A stretch of 64,000 nucleotides of DNA, taken from assembly GCA_036362985.1 (NCBI GenBank), contig JAYGXS010000007.1, positions 21,947,962 to 22,011,961 on the forward strand. The letters are read 5' to 3'. The translations under genes and the position numbers were made by a program. The stretch comes from Ligula intestinalis. Lineage: Eukaryota > Platyhelminthes > Cestoda > Diphyllobothriidea > Diphyllobothriidae. Shown piece after piece: positions 11,831 through 22,639 of the stretch (position 1 is its first letter; each line of letters starts with the position of its first letter). The notes under the pieces are model-generated. The model worked only from the letters and a program-made list of their open reading frames with translations. It made no database searches and had not been told where the DNA came from.

Positions 11831-12900
11831 AATAGCCCAGCTAATATCAAAAATAGTTCCTTTATTATCCGACAGAAAATCTATGTTGTTAATCAGCTTG
11901 CATTGCTTTAAACGCAAAATGTTTTTACTCCATCGTGGTAGCACTCTGTAGCCTAAGTGGTGCACTTTGATGGGAATTAATTTTTTTTATAAAATGTGCT
12001 TCTCATGCAGATCTCTTCATGACATACCGGATGCACTAGTGCTTTTCAAATGCTCAATTTCCTATAAAGTATCCGCATTGGTCCTCAAATACTCCAGTTG
12101 GACATAACCGTCCTGGAGGATTTCTGTAGGGAGTTGACAAATTATTACATAAACGAAGACAACGCTAATGCCAATTTTGGGAAACAACTTATTGCATTAG
12201 TAGACATGTTATTATAATCACTGATAAAATTTAATTTTTTGCACAGTCTTACGGCTATGGGTAAAGTTTAACCTTTTATTCAAGGGTGGAGTTTTCAAAT
12301 ATTAACACAAATCAATAACTGCTATGAGCGTTTTCAATGTAAAGTTTAAAACAAAGGTATTTGTATGATAGTGTGAAGATATATACTCATCTTTTGCCTC
12401 TTTCTTGTGAGGAATCAATAAATTAATTGGCCAGGCTTTTGGCTGATGCATGATTGAGTGTCATGTATAAGAATATCATCTATATTTAAATGAAAATCAA
12501 TAAGCTTCTTTCTTGGGCATGTGATCATATTCGGCCTTAACATATTTGAGTAGGGCTTGCATTGGCAAGTATAATTCAGTCACTTTGCCACTGTTCACAG
12601 ATTTGGATATTTAATATTGTCACTTGCAAACTTGTTTGCCAAAATGTCAGAACTTCGTCTATATGCCTGAAGGTGGGGGTTGCTGTAAGATTGAACTATC
12701 AAAGTAAAGCGTTTTGAGTAGACTGTGCGGGGGCCTAAATGGTAGGGCTTCATTTAAATACCTTCCGCACTAGTGCTTGCTTTATGCCTTACAGTGAATC
12801 ATTCTAATTTCTACAAGTTGGTTTACACCGAGTGGCGTGTCAGAATTCCGCATTCTAAAATGTAAAGGCGTCTATACGTTAACGTACGTATAATTTGCTA
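11831..12900. other. Non-coding stretch, probable intron
   Basis: Nothing was recognised here on either strand. A short acceptor/donor pair near 12825-12860 (-) gives only a few codons and is not called. Confidence 0.4.
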
Positions 12901-12979
12901 AACGGATCTGATAACTTTTCATGCCATTTTTTCTCCCATCTACATACAGTGAGTGGACATAACTGTTGTCCCAAATGAA

Positions 12980-13120
12980 CGGAAGAATATCCATGTCATT
13001 TAAAACCCATGCCATGTTCCCTCAAGATTCAGCTTCTACTATGTTGACAGAAACCACTTCACTGTCCGGGCAGAGATAACCATTTCCATGGCCAAGATTG
13101 CACACACATTTTTGCACCAT
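12980..13120 (-). pseudogene. Possible decayed family exon, module part 1
   Basis: One minus frame reads GNGYLCPDSEVVSVNIVEAE before a stop. This resembles the CP-T/S-x-x-V-x-L strand of the 98-nt exons at 16969-17066 and 57574-57671. It lies where a part-1 exon is expected, between the part-3 exon at 15548 and the part-3 exon at 9638. No acceptor AG is present at the expected distance and no donor follows, so it is either decayed or coincidental. Confidence 0.25.
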
Positions 13121-13159
13121 ATTATGATATTAATTAGCAAAATAAGCTTATAAATCACT

Positions 13160-14450
13160 CAGGTACCTGTCAGTTCGTTTTTGAGTGCGTCTTCGAGTAA
13201 AACGATCGCATAATCACTGCCTTCAAAATGAGCTGGCCTCTCTAGTGGTCTATAGTGCAGGGGACCTTCAATTTTTATAAATATATTCATACAGAAAAAT
13301 AGTAACTGTAAAAGAAATGACATTTGATGTCAGGTAATTTAATTTCTTCCGTATAACTTTCTCGTTCTGCAAACTGTCAGTTAATTTTCTTGTGATATAG
13401 CCAACGCAGTAATCCCTTTTACTCCATTTCTTCATTCAATAAATAAGATGTGTTTGTGGGTTTTGTGTTACCGATGGAGTATCATTACCTGGATAGGGAC
13501 ATTTACTCGAAATTGGTTTGTTTTTACTATGGCGATTCTCGATTGCAAACCTAACCTCGCTATGCATGAACTTCCACAGATTCTGGATGGGATGACCTCA
13601 AGGTACAATGAAAAATGCCAGCTCGCATGCCAATTCTACTGTCATATATATCTGGACAGTCCCAAACCCAGCTAACAGAACACGAGTTTTTAGGCACATG
13701 GCCTTGTTTGACCGAGGGATGTTCAGTCGCTGAAGTCATAATTCAGCTTTTTACCATGGGTTACTGTATGATTGAATGATACTAACAGTTGCTCTATGAG
13801 TTTCGATTGTTGTATAGTCTTCCCGTAATAGCCAATAGGAATGCTTGATTGGAATTCTTGGTTTGCCGACTTTCCTTACACAAACATTTTCAGCTAAGTA
13901 AAACAATTTTAAGTACCTTTACTTTCCTTCTTTTTCTTGCGCAGTCAAAAGGCATCAGTTTACCTCACCCTTTTTTAATCCCTTCTACCACTAATTAAGT
14001 AAAGCTGCTCGGCATTTTATTAAAGGTGGCTTCAACAATGTTAACCACGCGTTTCCAATAGATTATTGACAAAAGCCTCGACGAATATGCCTTGCAAAAT
14101 ATTGCCTGCGGAAAGGTAATGAAGCCTTCCGTAATCGATTATTGACCAATATCAGTCCGTTTAAAAGAATGGTTGTTTATAGGTGTAAAAAATAATTTTA
14201 TAACGCTTAAGAAAAATCATAATGTTAATTTTTTCTTCGTAAAGATATTAATGCTGACAGGGTTTCTTCAAAACCCATTACCTTAGCCTTGCGTAATGTT
14301 CCGAAACAAATTTTGCATTATTTTCTTACATAAGGCACAAGTCAGCATTTTGATAACTGTGACATCAGGTAGCACAAACTCTTGTCAAGCATTCTGCGTT
14401 ATCTGCGATTCGGTTAGCATTTATTATACAAGTTGGAAATCTGTAGTTTT
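13160..14450. other. Non-coding stretch, probable intron
   Basis: No supported exon was found. A 75-codon plus frame at 13448-13675 has no recognisable domain. Confidence 0.4.
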
Positions 14451-15330
14451 CTACCAATGAAAAAAACGAAAGTACAGCCTAAAATTCTTCAAACCTGCCG
14501 ACATATGTTTAAGATTGGTAGTTTCTCGCTAATCGTCATTGAATAAGGTTGTTATACTGATCATCGTGCAGTCTCTTCTGAAGTCATTTAAGGCACTTTA
14601 GGATGCCTGCGTTTCAATGAGCTTTTTTGACTGCATACAAAATGAATCTACTGCAAAAGTGGCTGCTCGGGTAGCATTAATCTTAATCATTAATGTTGAC
14701 TGTTATTATTATTTAAGGTATATAATGTGGAAAACATAAACGAAAAATTTATTAATTGTTATCGTTTGGTAGAAAATAACGTCTTTTTTAATTTTATTCA
14801 TAAAAGGGTATATTCAATATTCAAGAAGTTTATATTTATGAGCTCTTTTACGATCGTGAGATGCTTATTCATTAAACATCGCAGTTGTGAATATATTAAT
14901 GCTGCCCCTAATGATAAGCATTATCCACATCTATTGCAGCATTTTCCTTCAACAAGCTGTATACAGCGTGTAGTTTGTGAATTCTGAATTTATCGAAAAT
15001 TTGCTTTCGCCTACAGCTTGGGGTAAAAGTCACCTAGTTCTCACAAAATATTGCAGTAGATGTGGATTAGTTGAGCAATCAGTCGTTTTTAAATATTTTT
15101 GGCAATTTAGAAACTCTTCGAAAGTAGAAGGCGTAATGTCCTAGCAAACGAGTACAAAAATACTTGGTTCGTGTATTCTTCCATAAAATATGCTTGAAGT
15201 TATACATAAGGGCAAAATGATGAAAAATACATAAAACTTAATTTTCCCCTGTTAACAGTACATACGCTTTCTTAGTGCTCAGGTAGAAGCTTATTAAAAA
15301 GCTTGCATTAGGGTCTGTCTGAAATAACTT
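14450..15330 (+). repeat. Mosaic dispersed repeat, copy 1
   Basis: It shares three blocks with the copies at 19.62-20.43 kb and 29.93-30.51 kb: a TTTCGCCTACAGCTTGGGG block (15003-15021), a GTAGAAGGCGTAATG block (about 15124-15138) and a GGTCTGTCTGAAATA end (about 15311-15325). The ATGAGCTCTTTTACGATCGT block (about 14838) recurs near 30.3 kb in the opposite orientation. No coding function is apparent. Confidence 0.5.
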
Positions 15331-15547
15331 AAGAAGACGCTAGAGTTTTATCAGTATAATAACCTTACACAATGTTGTTTGGTGAGGTATTATCAGTCTA
15401 ATGCGTATGTCGGCAATTTGCAAGAATTCCAGGCGACCTGAGGTCGATATTAATATATGACTGCATGGATTGCAGTAAAAACCTGCATGAAGTGATATTT
15501 TACCTGACCAATATGTTTTATGTTTTTTTTGGCAACATCCAACTTAC

Positions 15548-15673
15548 CCTGCCAATAAACTGTCTTGGAAGACGATTGCCGTCCAATGATTTCACAAAAG
15601 TAGTTGTCCATATTATGGGCAGACCGCTCTGCAACGAGCTTGACGTCAAAATAGTCCTTAAATTCAGTGGTAT
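15548..15673 (-). CDS. Family exon, module part 3 (phase 1-1, 126 nt)
   Basis: The acceptor TTTCTCCCAAACTCCACAG precedes 15673 and the donor CAGG then GTAAGT follows 15548, both strong. It encodes DTTEFKDYFDVKLVAERSAH, then NMDNYFCEIIGRQSSSKT and VYWQG. Length and phases are identical to the exon at 6137-6262. The YFDVKLVAERSAHN strand and following turn look like the F-G region of a fibronectin-III-like fold, but this is inference. The Cys in YFCE aligns with the Cys of EFSCE and GYCN in the sister exons. The preceding exon ends with one base (G), making the junction codon GAT. Confidence 0.65.
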
Positions 15674-15834
15674 CTGTGGAGTTTGGGAGAAATCCGTATA
15701 ACCATATGGTTTGTTTAACATTTGTGTTTGTTATCATGTGCGAGTAAATAAAAGAACTCCGACCAAAAACAGACGTCATGCAGGTATTTTCGATGGTAAC
15801 TATTAACATAACACGTCTTTATTATAAAACTTAC
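15674..15834 (-). other. Intron between family exons
   Basis: A 161-nt intron bounded by GTAAGT (at 15834, minus) and a CCACAG acceptor at 15674. It links the 70-nt and 126-nt exons in compatible phase. Confidence 0.5.
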
Positions 15835-15904
15835 CACAGAGTACTCCATGAAGAGACAATTTTGGCGTTGAGCAGAGCCGCATTTCCTGGTGCCAGCATT
15901 GTAC
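15835..15904 (-). CDS. Family exon, module part 2 (phase 0-1, 70 nt)
   Basis: The acceptor is AAATTAAATTTTAG and the donor is CTGTG then GTAAGT. In phase 0 it encodes VQCWHQEMRLCSTPKLSLHG and VLC, ending in phase 1. Both other frames are also open, so the frame is chosen by the neighbours: the exon at 16969-17066 ends in phase 0 and the exon at 15548-15673 starts in phase 1. Three Cys residues suggest disulfide bonds in a secreted protein. Confidence 0.55.
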
Positions 15905-16968
15905 CTAAAATTTAATTTTTTTGAAAAAAATGATTAACCGGAAAGTTCTCCCAATGGAAATCCTTCAGCTATTTAAATGAACCTTTTTGCTAGAAGTAGG
16001 ACTAATGAGCCGTTATCACATTGCCATAAAATCCCATCCCTCGGTGCACTATCGTTCGGTAGAAGCCGCGCGAGTAATGATATCGATAAAACCACTGGCA
16101 GTTATACGTATTCTTCTCACATGCTACCCGACATATTATCCCTTTTAGGTCCATTTTGTATGATCTGCTTAGCATATATACGCTGTATAAGGTCTGCAAA
16201 AAGATTTCTGTTTTTGTGACTCCTTTCATTGCGTTCTTCCTTGCGAGTTCAATGAAGGCACAATTTGGTGGTGACATCTCGGTTTCGGCAGCAATATTGA
16301 CACATTTCAATCTGTATATTGATTTCAACAACTGTATGTTTCTAATGCATCTACTCTGTTTGAACCTGGGTAAGTAATATCGAGCAACTCCATATTCTAC
16401 TGATACGAATACATCCTGTTAACAGCTAAACCCTATATTTAAATAAATGTTAACGTTATTACAAGTTCAATTAGCTTCTTGGTTTTGTAAAAACGTAGTT
16501 TTATACTTGAATGCAACGATAGTTTGATTTGGACATATTTTGATGTTGTCGATGTTTTCGATAAGATTTAATTCATTTTCTTCTCGCGTTTGACGTCTGC
16601 ATGGTTTTATGTCTGTTGGTAATAACAAATCGAATTTCATCATGTGAGACTACGAACCTGAAGTCATACGCCACTTTTTTAGATAGTATCTGAGACAAAT
16701 TTATCACGTCAGCAAGCATAAGAGCTGTTGGGAGTAGATTCCCAGCAAAAAAGTATAATGATCTCTGGCATGTGATGTCAGGTAATAAAAAGGACGATAT
16801 AAGACTTCAACAGCTTGCTGAAATCGAACATTATAAACGAAGTTGTATGTATTACTTCATTAGACTCAATAACATATTGTGCTTAGGTGTTTTTCTAATT
16901 TAAGGCATTTTTAGCTGCATCAGTTCAAAATAACAAGTGCAGCAATGTACATCAAAACTCACATATAC
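15905..16968. other. Intron
   Basis: Intron between family exons. Overlapping open frames on both strands at 16002-16377, including a plus-strand frame ending at a GTAAGT, were noted but not called. Confidence 0.4.
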
Positions 16969-17066
16969 TTTTCCTTTATCCGCCTTATGCACCCGCCATA
17001 TAAGCTCCACTTTTTCCGTGGTTGGACAGACATCAAAAACTGTGTTTGCATCGTACATGAAGTATC
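16969..17066 (-). CDS. Family exon, module part 1 (phase 1-0, 98 nt)
   Basis: The acceptor GATTTAG precedes 17066 and the donor GTATAT follows 16969; a second donor, GTGAGT, 6 nt on would add two codons. The 98-nt choice equals the lengths of the sister exons at 20754-20851 and 57574-57671, with the same phases. It encodes YFMYDANTVFDVCPTTEKVE, then LIWRVHKADKGK. The CP followed by a hydrophobic strand ending in Trp is shared with the plus-strand exon (FCPEDRPVTTLW) and the 95-nt exon at 8471-8565. The VELIW strand resembles the B strand of a fibronectin-III-like domain. Confidence 0.65.
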
Positions 17067-17212
17067 CTAAATCTAAATGAATTGTTCATTTTCTTTCATT
17101 CCAATAAAAACATATCACTGAATTCAAAGAGCTTCAAGTATAAGTTATTTAGATGCAATCTCTTTCGTTCTGCGAGTAAATCTATAAAAAAGCCATGACT
17201 GCAATCGTCTGC

Positions 17213-17334
17213 CTATAGAGTCAATGTATACTCAAATTTCATAAGGTCATTTCCATGCAGGTAAATTGTTACGGTCAGTTGCAACCCGTGAGAGTAAAGC
17301 GCATTTACAGTCAAGAAGGTGTGTCCAAGGAAAT
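17213..17334 (-). CDS. Possible family exon, module part 3, degraded
   Basis: An acceptor (AAGTCTGCAAAAG) at 17335 opens a phase-1 frame encoding FLGHTFLTVNALYSHG and LQLTVTIYLHGND before a TAG at 17213-17215. The FLTVNALYSHG strand resembles MAIYALRARFNG of the exon at 6137-6262. It sits between a part-2 exon (17479-17596) and a part-1 exon (16969-17066), as the module order predicts. No donor in phase 1 was found, so it may be decayed or mis-bounded. Confidence 0.3.
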
Positions 17335-17478
17335 CTTTTGCAGACTTAAAAATAACACTCCTTCAGAAATACGATTATACACATTTTTACCTGTTATCAT
17401 TATAATTTTTAAAGGCCATTTATATATGCAAATGAGGCCTTGTAGCATGGACCGTTGTAATTATTGATATATTTTTAC

Positions 17479-17596
17479 CCAATCCACACGCACGAACAAA
17501 GGTTTTTTGTCCTATAAAGCATATTCTCCATATCATATTATACTCCAGCGTATGCCATACATATTCTAGAGGCCACTTAGAAATAAGCACGGTGCT
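17479..17596 (-). CDS. Family exon, module part 2 (phase 0-1, 118 nt)
   Basis: The acceptor CCATTGTCAG precedes 17596 and the donor TTGG then GTAAAA follows 17479. Only phase 0 is open and encodes STVLISKWPLEYVWHTLEYN, then MIWRICFIGQKTF and VRACGL. It ends in phase 1, as the other part-2 exons do. Joined directly to the exon at 16969-17066 it is also in frame (junction codon GGA). Whether it belongs to a module whose part 1 lies near 18 kb is unresolved. Confidence 0.45.
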
Positions 17597-17599
17597 CTG

Positions 17600-18915
17600 A
17601 CAATGGAAGCGGATGTGCTTTTTAAACGTCATTTCAAATATAATTTTGCTTACAAAACTGCCCCTTCTTCAATTTTTTTGAGAGCCGATGAACGCGATAG
17701 CGTATTCGTATCATCAGCAAAAAAATATTTTACATATAACTTGATGAAAACAAATACATGTAAAACGCGAATGCCAGCGAATAGGCCGAGGTTAACTTCA
17801 AGACGCTTTCTTAACAAATAAAATTTCAGAAGTTGCAACTTGCTTGCCAATGTATGTTCCTTAAAATATATTTACAGTTACAATGGCACCGAAAATAAAT
17901 TGGGATGACCATATTTCTTAAATGGTTGTTGGTTGCTCAGTGCAATTTTCTGTGGTTTTCTTAAAGATATGAAAGCCAAAGCCATCTTTGGGCGTGTCCG
18001 ATATGCCCGTGTATTATGCGGCATGAAAAATGGTGAACAGCATTTAGGAATTGAAGGACATGATTTATTGTGAATGAATACCTCAAAATCGCAATAACGC
18101 TCAGAATAAGAAAGTTTTCAGAAACCAAAATATTCTTTCTGTAAGCATAAAATTTAAGCAAGGAGTAATTTTCTATGAATTGTAAAATATATTTGAATTT
18201 CTAAGAGCTGTGAACATCATTGACAAAAAATGCAAACTTCTTAGGTGGTCACATTTTAATGCATATGTTTTGTTAGCATTGAGAACGAAGCACTTAAAAA
18301 GCTGGTATTTTTTTCACGACTGAATTGACTTCAGAAATGACTTCACAATAATCGATGTTACAAACTTACTGAATGCTGATTAACGAGAAAGTATTAATAT
18401 TTCGCATTTGCGGCATGTTACAAAAATGCCAGGCCATACTCAAGGTGTATTGCTCTGTTGTACAAAATTTTCGATTGAAAACATTTTTCTATTCCAAGTT
18501 AGCTTTTAATATATGAATTATTTTGTCTTATTTTCGCTCATATTGCTGCAGTATAGATCTTACTTGTACTTATCATGGACACACAGTTTTTTTGGCGTGC
18601 CAGGCCAATTTCAAAAGCTTCGCTGTTTGTTTTGATTGAGCACAGGTCAATGGTTTTTGAAGATTTTTTTTCGAGGATTATCACATAATATTTTTAAAAT
18701 GCGGGCCTCGAAGTAACTTGTGGAAACTCTGTCAGTTTCTGTCATACTCTAAGTAACAACCTCTTAGCAAGAATTAAATGGATCATTCTATGGACTTATG
18801 ACATTCAAATATCATCATGCACTAAATCACTCATACTGACAACACCTCACATTTGCGTGCTTTTGCAAACACAAATTTTTCTTTCAAAAGAACCTGAACA
18901 AATATGTTTCCTTAC
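17600..18915. other. Intron, part-1 exon expected but not found
   Basis: By module order a phase 1-0 exon is expected here. An acceptor near 18144 (TTTTATGCTTACAG) opens a hydrophobic phase-2 frame (FLILSVIAIL), but the phase does not fit. An open minus frame at 17650-17850 also fails on phase. Nothing is called. Confidence 0.35.
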
Positions 18916-19050
18916 CGTGAGATCCATTTCGAGGTGAAAGACTATGAAATGAGATTGTATCGAAATTCTTTTGGTACATTGAGTGAAGGCTTACTTCTTC
19001 ATAGCGTGAGATATTCTCGATCTGGAGGATTACAGTATTTAACTCGCTGC
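18916..19050 (-). CDS. Family exon, module part 3 (phase 1-1, 135 nt)
   Basis: The acceptor TTCTTTCATTGTAG precedes 19050 and the donor CACG then GTAAGG follows 18916. It encodes SELNTVILQIENISRYEEV, SLHSMYQKNFDTISF and HSLSPRNGSH. Phases match the other part-3 exons. The alternating strand NTVILQIENIS occupies the place of FDVKLVAERS. NIS and NGS are potential N-glycosylation sites. It joins in frame to the exon at 19414-19525 (junction codon GGC). Confidence 0.55.
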
Positions 19051-19413
19051 CTACAATGAAAGAATAGGTTGGATGGAAATATCTAGGACTGTAAGAATGC
19101 ACAACAGAGATAACTTAACCAATCTTCCCTTATATTTATGAAAAAAAACTGTTTGAACCTATTTTGCAAAGCGTTTAGTTAAGACTTTATCAACAACCTT
19201 ACTCACATTGGTTAACTGTGCAATGGAGGCTGATTTTGCCATTGATGCTGGTGCAGTTGCTTCCGTCGATAGTAAACAGTTCATAGTCTAGTCGCAGAAA
19301 CTATTCGGACGCAAAAAATGTTTTTGTGTTTTAACTTTCCTTAATAAAATCATACAGATTAATTCGTTGGACTCCCTTAAAGGCCACATTGGTCCTATAT
19401 TCATAATAAGAAC

Positions 19414-19525
19414 CTATTATTAGATTTGCAGCAATCGAACTTTTCGTTTGTTTGTCAAATTCCGCCAATATGCGGTTAACTTTTCCCATCTCTGCTAAAT
19501 TTCGCCTCCATATGGCAGGATAACC
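19414..19525 (-). CDS. Family exon, module part 2 (phase 0-1, 112 nt)
   Basis: A good acceptor (GATATCTTTTCAG) precedes 19525. Phase 0 is open and encodes GYPAIWRRNLAEMGKVNRIL, then AEFDKQTKSSIAANLII. The donor is the weakest point: ATAG then GTTCTT at 19413. It is chosen because it leaves phase 1, which fits the exon at 18916-19050. Without that donor the frame runs to TAA at 19331. It follows the 98-nt exon at 20754-20851, which ends in phase 0. Confidence 0.45.
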
Positions 19526-19619
19526 CTGAAAAGATATCAGTTGACTTAGCAGCAGGGGCTTTTGTTGATGCAATCTATTCCATTTAAAACACTGAATCGA
19601 ATATACAGTACATTTACTA

Positions 19620-20430
19620 TCTCATGCGATAGCTGCTGGAATTCTGAGGTGAGTTTTCGATTCGAACATAGTTATTGCGGATGGTTTTAATAGAGATGAT
19701 CATACAGTCTAATCTCGACGTATTTTAGACACTTCAGGATGCTGACATTCCATCGAACTTCCTTTTGATCGTTAAGACTCAGTGTGTTCTATAATTATTG
19801 AAACCTTAAGACGAACGGCTTTTCGTTATAAATTTTGACTGCCTTTATAGATTCAAACATATGTTTCGGAAAGCATACACGAAAAAATACATTTGTTGTA
19901 TTCTTTGGGGAGCAAATAACTTTTCTTTAAATTTTATATTTTAAGGGTAGGTACCTTTTGGTTTTAAAAAATTCTAATTATGAATTTTTTTTTTAAATGT
20001 TTACGTGTTAATTCAGTGAACACCATATTAGTCATTTGTTACTGCTGCCTTTTCTGTAAAAAGCATTATCCAAAACATTGCAAAATGTTATGGGAACTAT
20101 GTGAGATCTTCGTCAAGCTGTAGGCGAAGAACTACTTTTTCTTAAATAGGATGTAAACAGTGCGCAGTTTGTAAACCGTAAAATTCCAATGTAGGGGTCA
20201 CTAGGTTTCAAACTTTTTCGGCAATTTTGAAGCTTTGTTTAAACCTTAAGATACCCTCTTTTTAAGTTTTTAATAAAAAAGGCGTCATTTGCTACCAAAG
20301 AAGTACAAGAAATGATTTTTTATTCATGTTTTTCGAAAAATAATATTTAAATCTACAAATTAATTACCAAAAAGGCATACTACTTACGTAGCACTTTCTA
20401 TGATGCATGCTTTGTATTGACGGTCTGAAA
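19620..20430 (+). repeat. Mosaic dispersed repeat, copy 2, inside an intron
   Basis: It carries the GGCGTCATTTGCTACC block (about 20281) and a GGTCTGAAAAAA end (about 20423) in the same orientation as copy 1. Its CAAGCTGTAGGCGAAG block (about 20115) is the reverse complement of the block in copy 1. It lies in the intron between the family exons at 20754-20851 and 19414-19525. Confidence 0.45.
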
Positions 20431-20753
20431 AAAGCCTGTTAGGAAGGCAGCATCTTTACCTGTCTTAATATGTTGAGATTAGGGTGCATGATCATCTCTA
20501 TTACAACCATCACAATTAATATATTCTAATTGAAAACGTTTTTTAGGATTCTGGCAGCTATTACATGAGCTTGTGAATCTACTGTAACTTTATTTAACTT
20601 GATTGTTTGTTTATCATTTTAACAACAATTTAATATCCATTAACACTGGCTTACTAAGAAGTAAACACTTAGCCAAAATTGACCTAAGACAGTTGTATGG
20701 GGGAATCTATATAAGGGTGGCCCTAAAAATCACTTTTTTCTGAACAAACATAC

Positions 20754-20851
20754 CTTATAATTCATTGTGGATGCATATTGAAGTGTCGTTAAGGGGCTGT
20801 TTTCAGCATACAAGCGTTTATTAAAACCGCACGCAAAGTCATCTCTGAAGC
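20754..20851 (-). CDS. Family exon, module part 1 (phase 1-0, 98 nt)
   Basis: The acceptor CTTTGAATGTTCACAG precedes 20851 and the donor ATAAG then GTATGT follows 20754, both strong. It encodes FRDDFACGFNKRLYAENSP, then LTTLQYASTMNYK. The plus-strand exon at 57574-57671 has the same 98-nt length and phases and a closely similar product (NDFACGFNQRFCPEDRPVTT then LWYALSMKYQ), with similarity running into the upstream intron. The Cys-Pro and Trp of the sister exons are replaced here (LYAENSP and LQ). It joins in frame to the signal-peptide exon at 21405-21471 (junction codon GGC, Gly). Confidence 0.75.
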
Positions 20852-21404
20852 CTGTGAACATTCAAAGCAAAACATACTCATGTTAATTCTGCATTTTTTG
20901 TATCGTAAATGTTTTTTTGTCCCTTAAATCCTTTTTATAAGTACTACCTTGTCCACGAGCACTTTAATCTTTAAGGTCAACAGTTTGTTAACACAATCAT
21001 AAGAAAAAAAGAAAAAAAAAGTGTTGCTGCTTCCAAAACTAGAACACTGACGTTGCCGTGGCTGTCAGGCATCATTAGCAGGCAGCATATCAGAAAAACA
21101 AAAAAAGAGTCCTCTTTTACGTTAGGTCATGATTTTAGTTTTGCCATAAACCTTGAAATGTTGCTTGCTTGTAAAGCGAAACTAAATTTTCAGCTTAAAT
21201 TTAGGATTCACTTATAAATTTGGAAAATAATCTGAAATTGTTTGAATAAGTTATTTGCAGAAACATACAGCCAGACTATGCTTAACATTCACTTTTTCTC
21301 TATTTCTAAATTATGGATTAGGTTATTAAAAAAAAAACAATATTGGAATGTTTTAAGTGAAATATAAAGTTTAATCAAGAACTTGTAGAAATCACGTGAC
21401 ATAC

Positions 21405-21471
21405 CCTGCATAGGCTGGCCTAGGCTGTAGCCAACAAACAATGTGAACAATAAAACTGTTGGAATAAACAT
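21405..21471 (-). CDS. First coding exon: signal peptide
   Basis: ATG at 21471 (minus) opens MFIPTVLLFTLFVGYSLGQ, then PMQ, a short N-terminus with a continuous hydrophobic core and a plausible cleavage site after a small residue (SLG). The exon ends in phase 1 at CAGG then GTATGT, a strong donor. The next good exon, at 20754-20851, starts in phase 1. The product is thus predicted to enter the secretory pathway. The phase 0-1 signal-peptide exon followed by symmetric modules is a common layout for extracellular modular proteins. The promoter was not identified. Confidence 0.65.
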
Positions 21472-21479
21472 CTTACGTT

Positions 21480-22630
21480 AACTATAATTCATAACCTGGG
21501 TTTGTCTTTTATATTGTTCTGACCCCATGGTGTCGGTGTGTGCCAATTGTAATGAGGCATATGCTTGTGTGGCAGTGATTCGTTGTCCTGTCTAGTGATC
21601 ACTTGTGAAATGTTCAGGGATTTGATGAAGAAATTTCCTGAACATGTCGTTGAGATAATGTTTAGCTCTGTCTGAATGCACAAAGTATTCACAACACAAC
21701 AATGTTGGTACTTGAGCTACCTCATGAACCGTGCAAGATGAAAAAGAGACATCAGAATTTGTGGCTATCTCAATACTGCATAGTTAAAGATAAATATCTC
21801 TTTTACATGCGGTATATGTTATTTTTCATCAAAATTTTTGAACGTTGGCTGTATGATGTCTCCTGTTTTTCAAGCTGGACAAATTTTCGCATGAACTCAT
21901 GTTTATCTATGGAAAAAACGAAGTTTTAATTGAGCGTTTAATCGAGTGTAACGTGTGCAAGTGAAAAAAAACTTTTGTTATAAATGTAACTTAAATTAAA
22001 CAATGTCTATTAACCATTTTTTTTCAAAACAACATCCTTATTATCTTGGCCATATTTTTTATCCACAAAGCTGTGTGATTTCAGGCCCGGAAACGCAGTA
22101 AACACATATGATGGAAAGCGGGCAACGAATTTTAGCGTCTTTAAATTTAGACATGCATACATAAGACCATTTTCTAGTGGAGGTACAAAGTTTGAGGCAT
22201 TTTCCAGAGGTAATGAATGCATTACGAAAATCTTCAACAAAAGGATAAAAACTGGTTGTTCATTTCGAGAAAAAAAATTATGCATCATAATCAGAAAAGG
22301 AACGAAAACAAACAAAAGTCCTTTTTTAACACCAAGGTCTTCATGCAAGAAGTTGAATGATACACACATCCGTCAATGACATGGTTAGATCGAAGCCCAT
22401 TTTAAAAAAGATGACTTACTAGCGGAATATTTTTGTATTGAGTTGAGGTCCATTAATTGTGGTGTTTATCTATGGGTGAAAAGAGTTCCGCACAGAGGTA
22501 GTTTATTTTTGACTAAGTGAACACATGTGTCAGCAACGGCCTCCTGCATCTGAAAAGAACGTCACCGAGCTCATTATTTCTGCATCATTTTCTCAGAAAT
22601 ACCAAATTAAGACGGTTTTTATAACGACAC
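21480..22630. other. Upstream flank of the exon-family gene
   Basis: It would include the 5' UTR and promoter of the minus-strand gene. A 119-codon minus frame at 22010-22369 and a 75-codon plus frame at 21702-21929 have no recognisable domain or clear splice support. Confidence 0.35.
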
Positions 22631-22639
22631 AGAAGGAAT

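Noticed and set aside
16002..16377. Overlapping open frames on both strands, the plus one ending at a GTAAGT donor with hydrophobic stretches
   Set aside because: No matching acceptor in a usable phase, both strands open at once, and it lies within an intron of the minus-strand gene.
20387..20424. 37-nt micro-exon with perfect acceptor and GTAAGT donor (-)
   Set aside because: It lies exactly at the end of the mosaic repeat, where the two other copies show the same text degraded. The phase 0 reading left by the preceding exon has a stop.
22010..22369. 119-codon minus ORF
   Set aside because: No domain or convincing splice pair; lysine- and phenylalanine-rich composition is as expected from AT-rich DNA.
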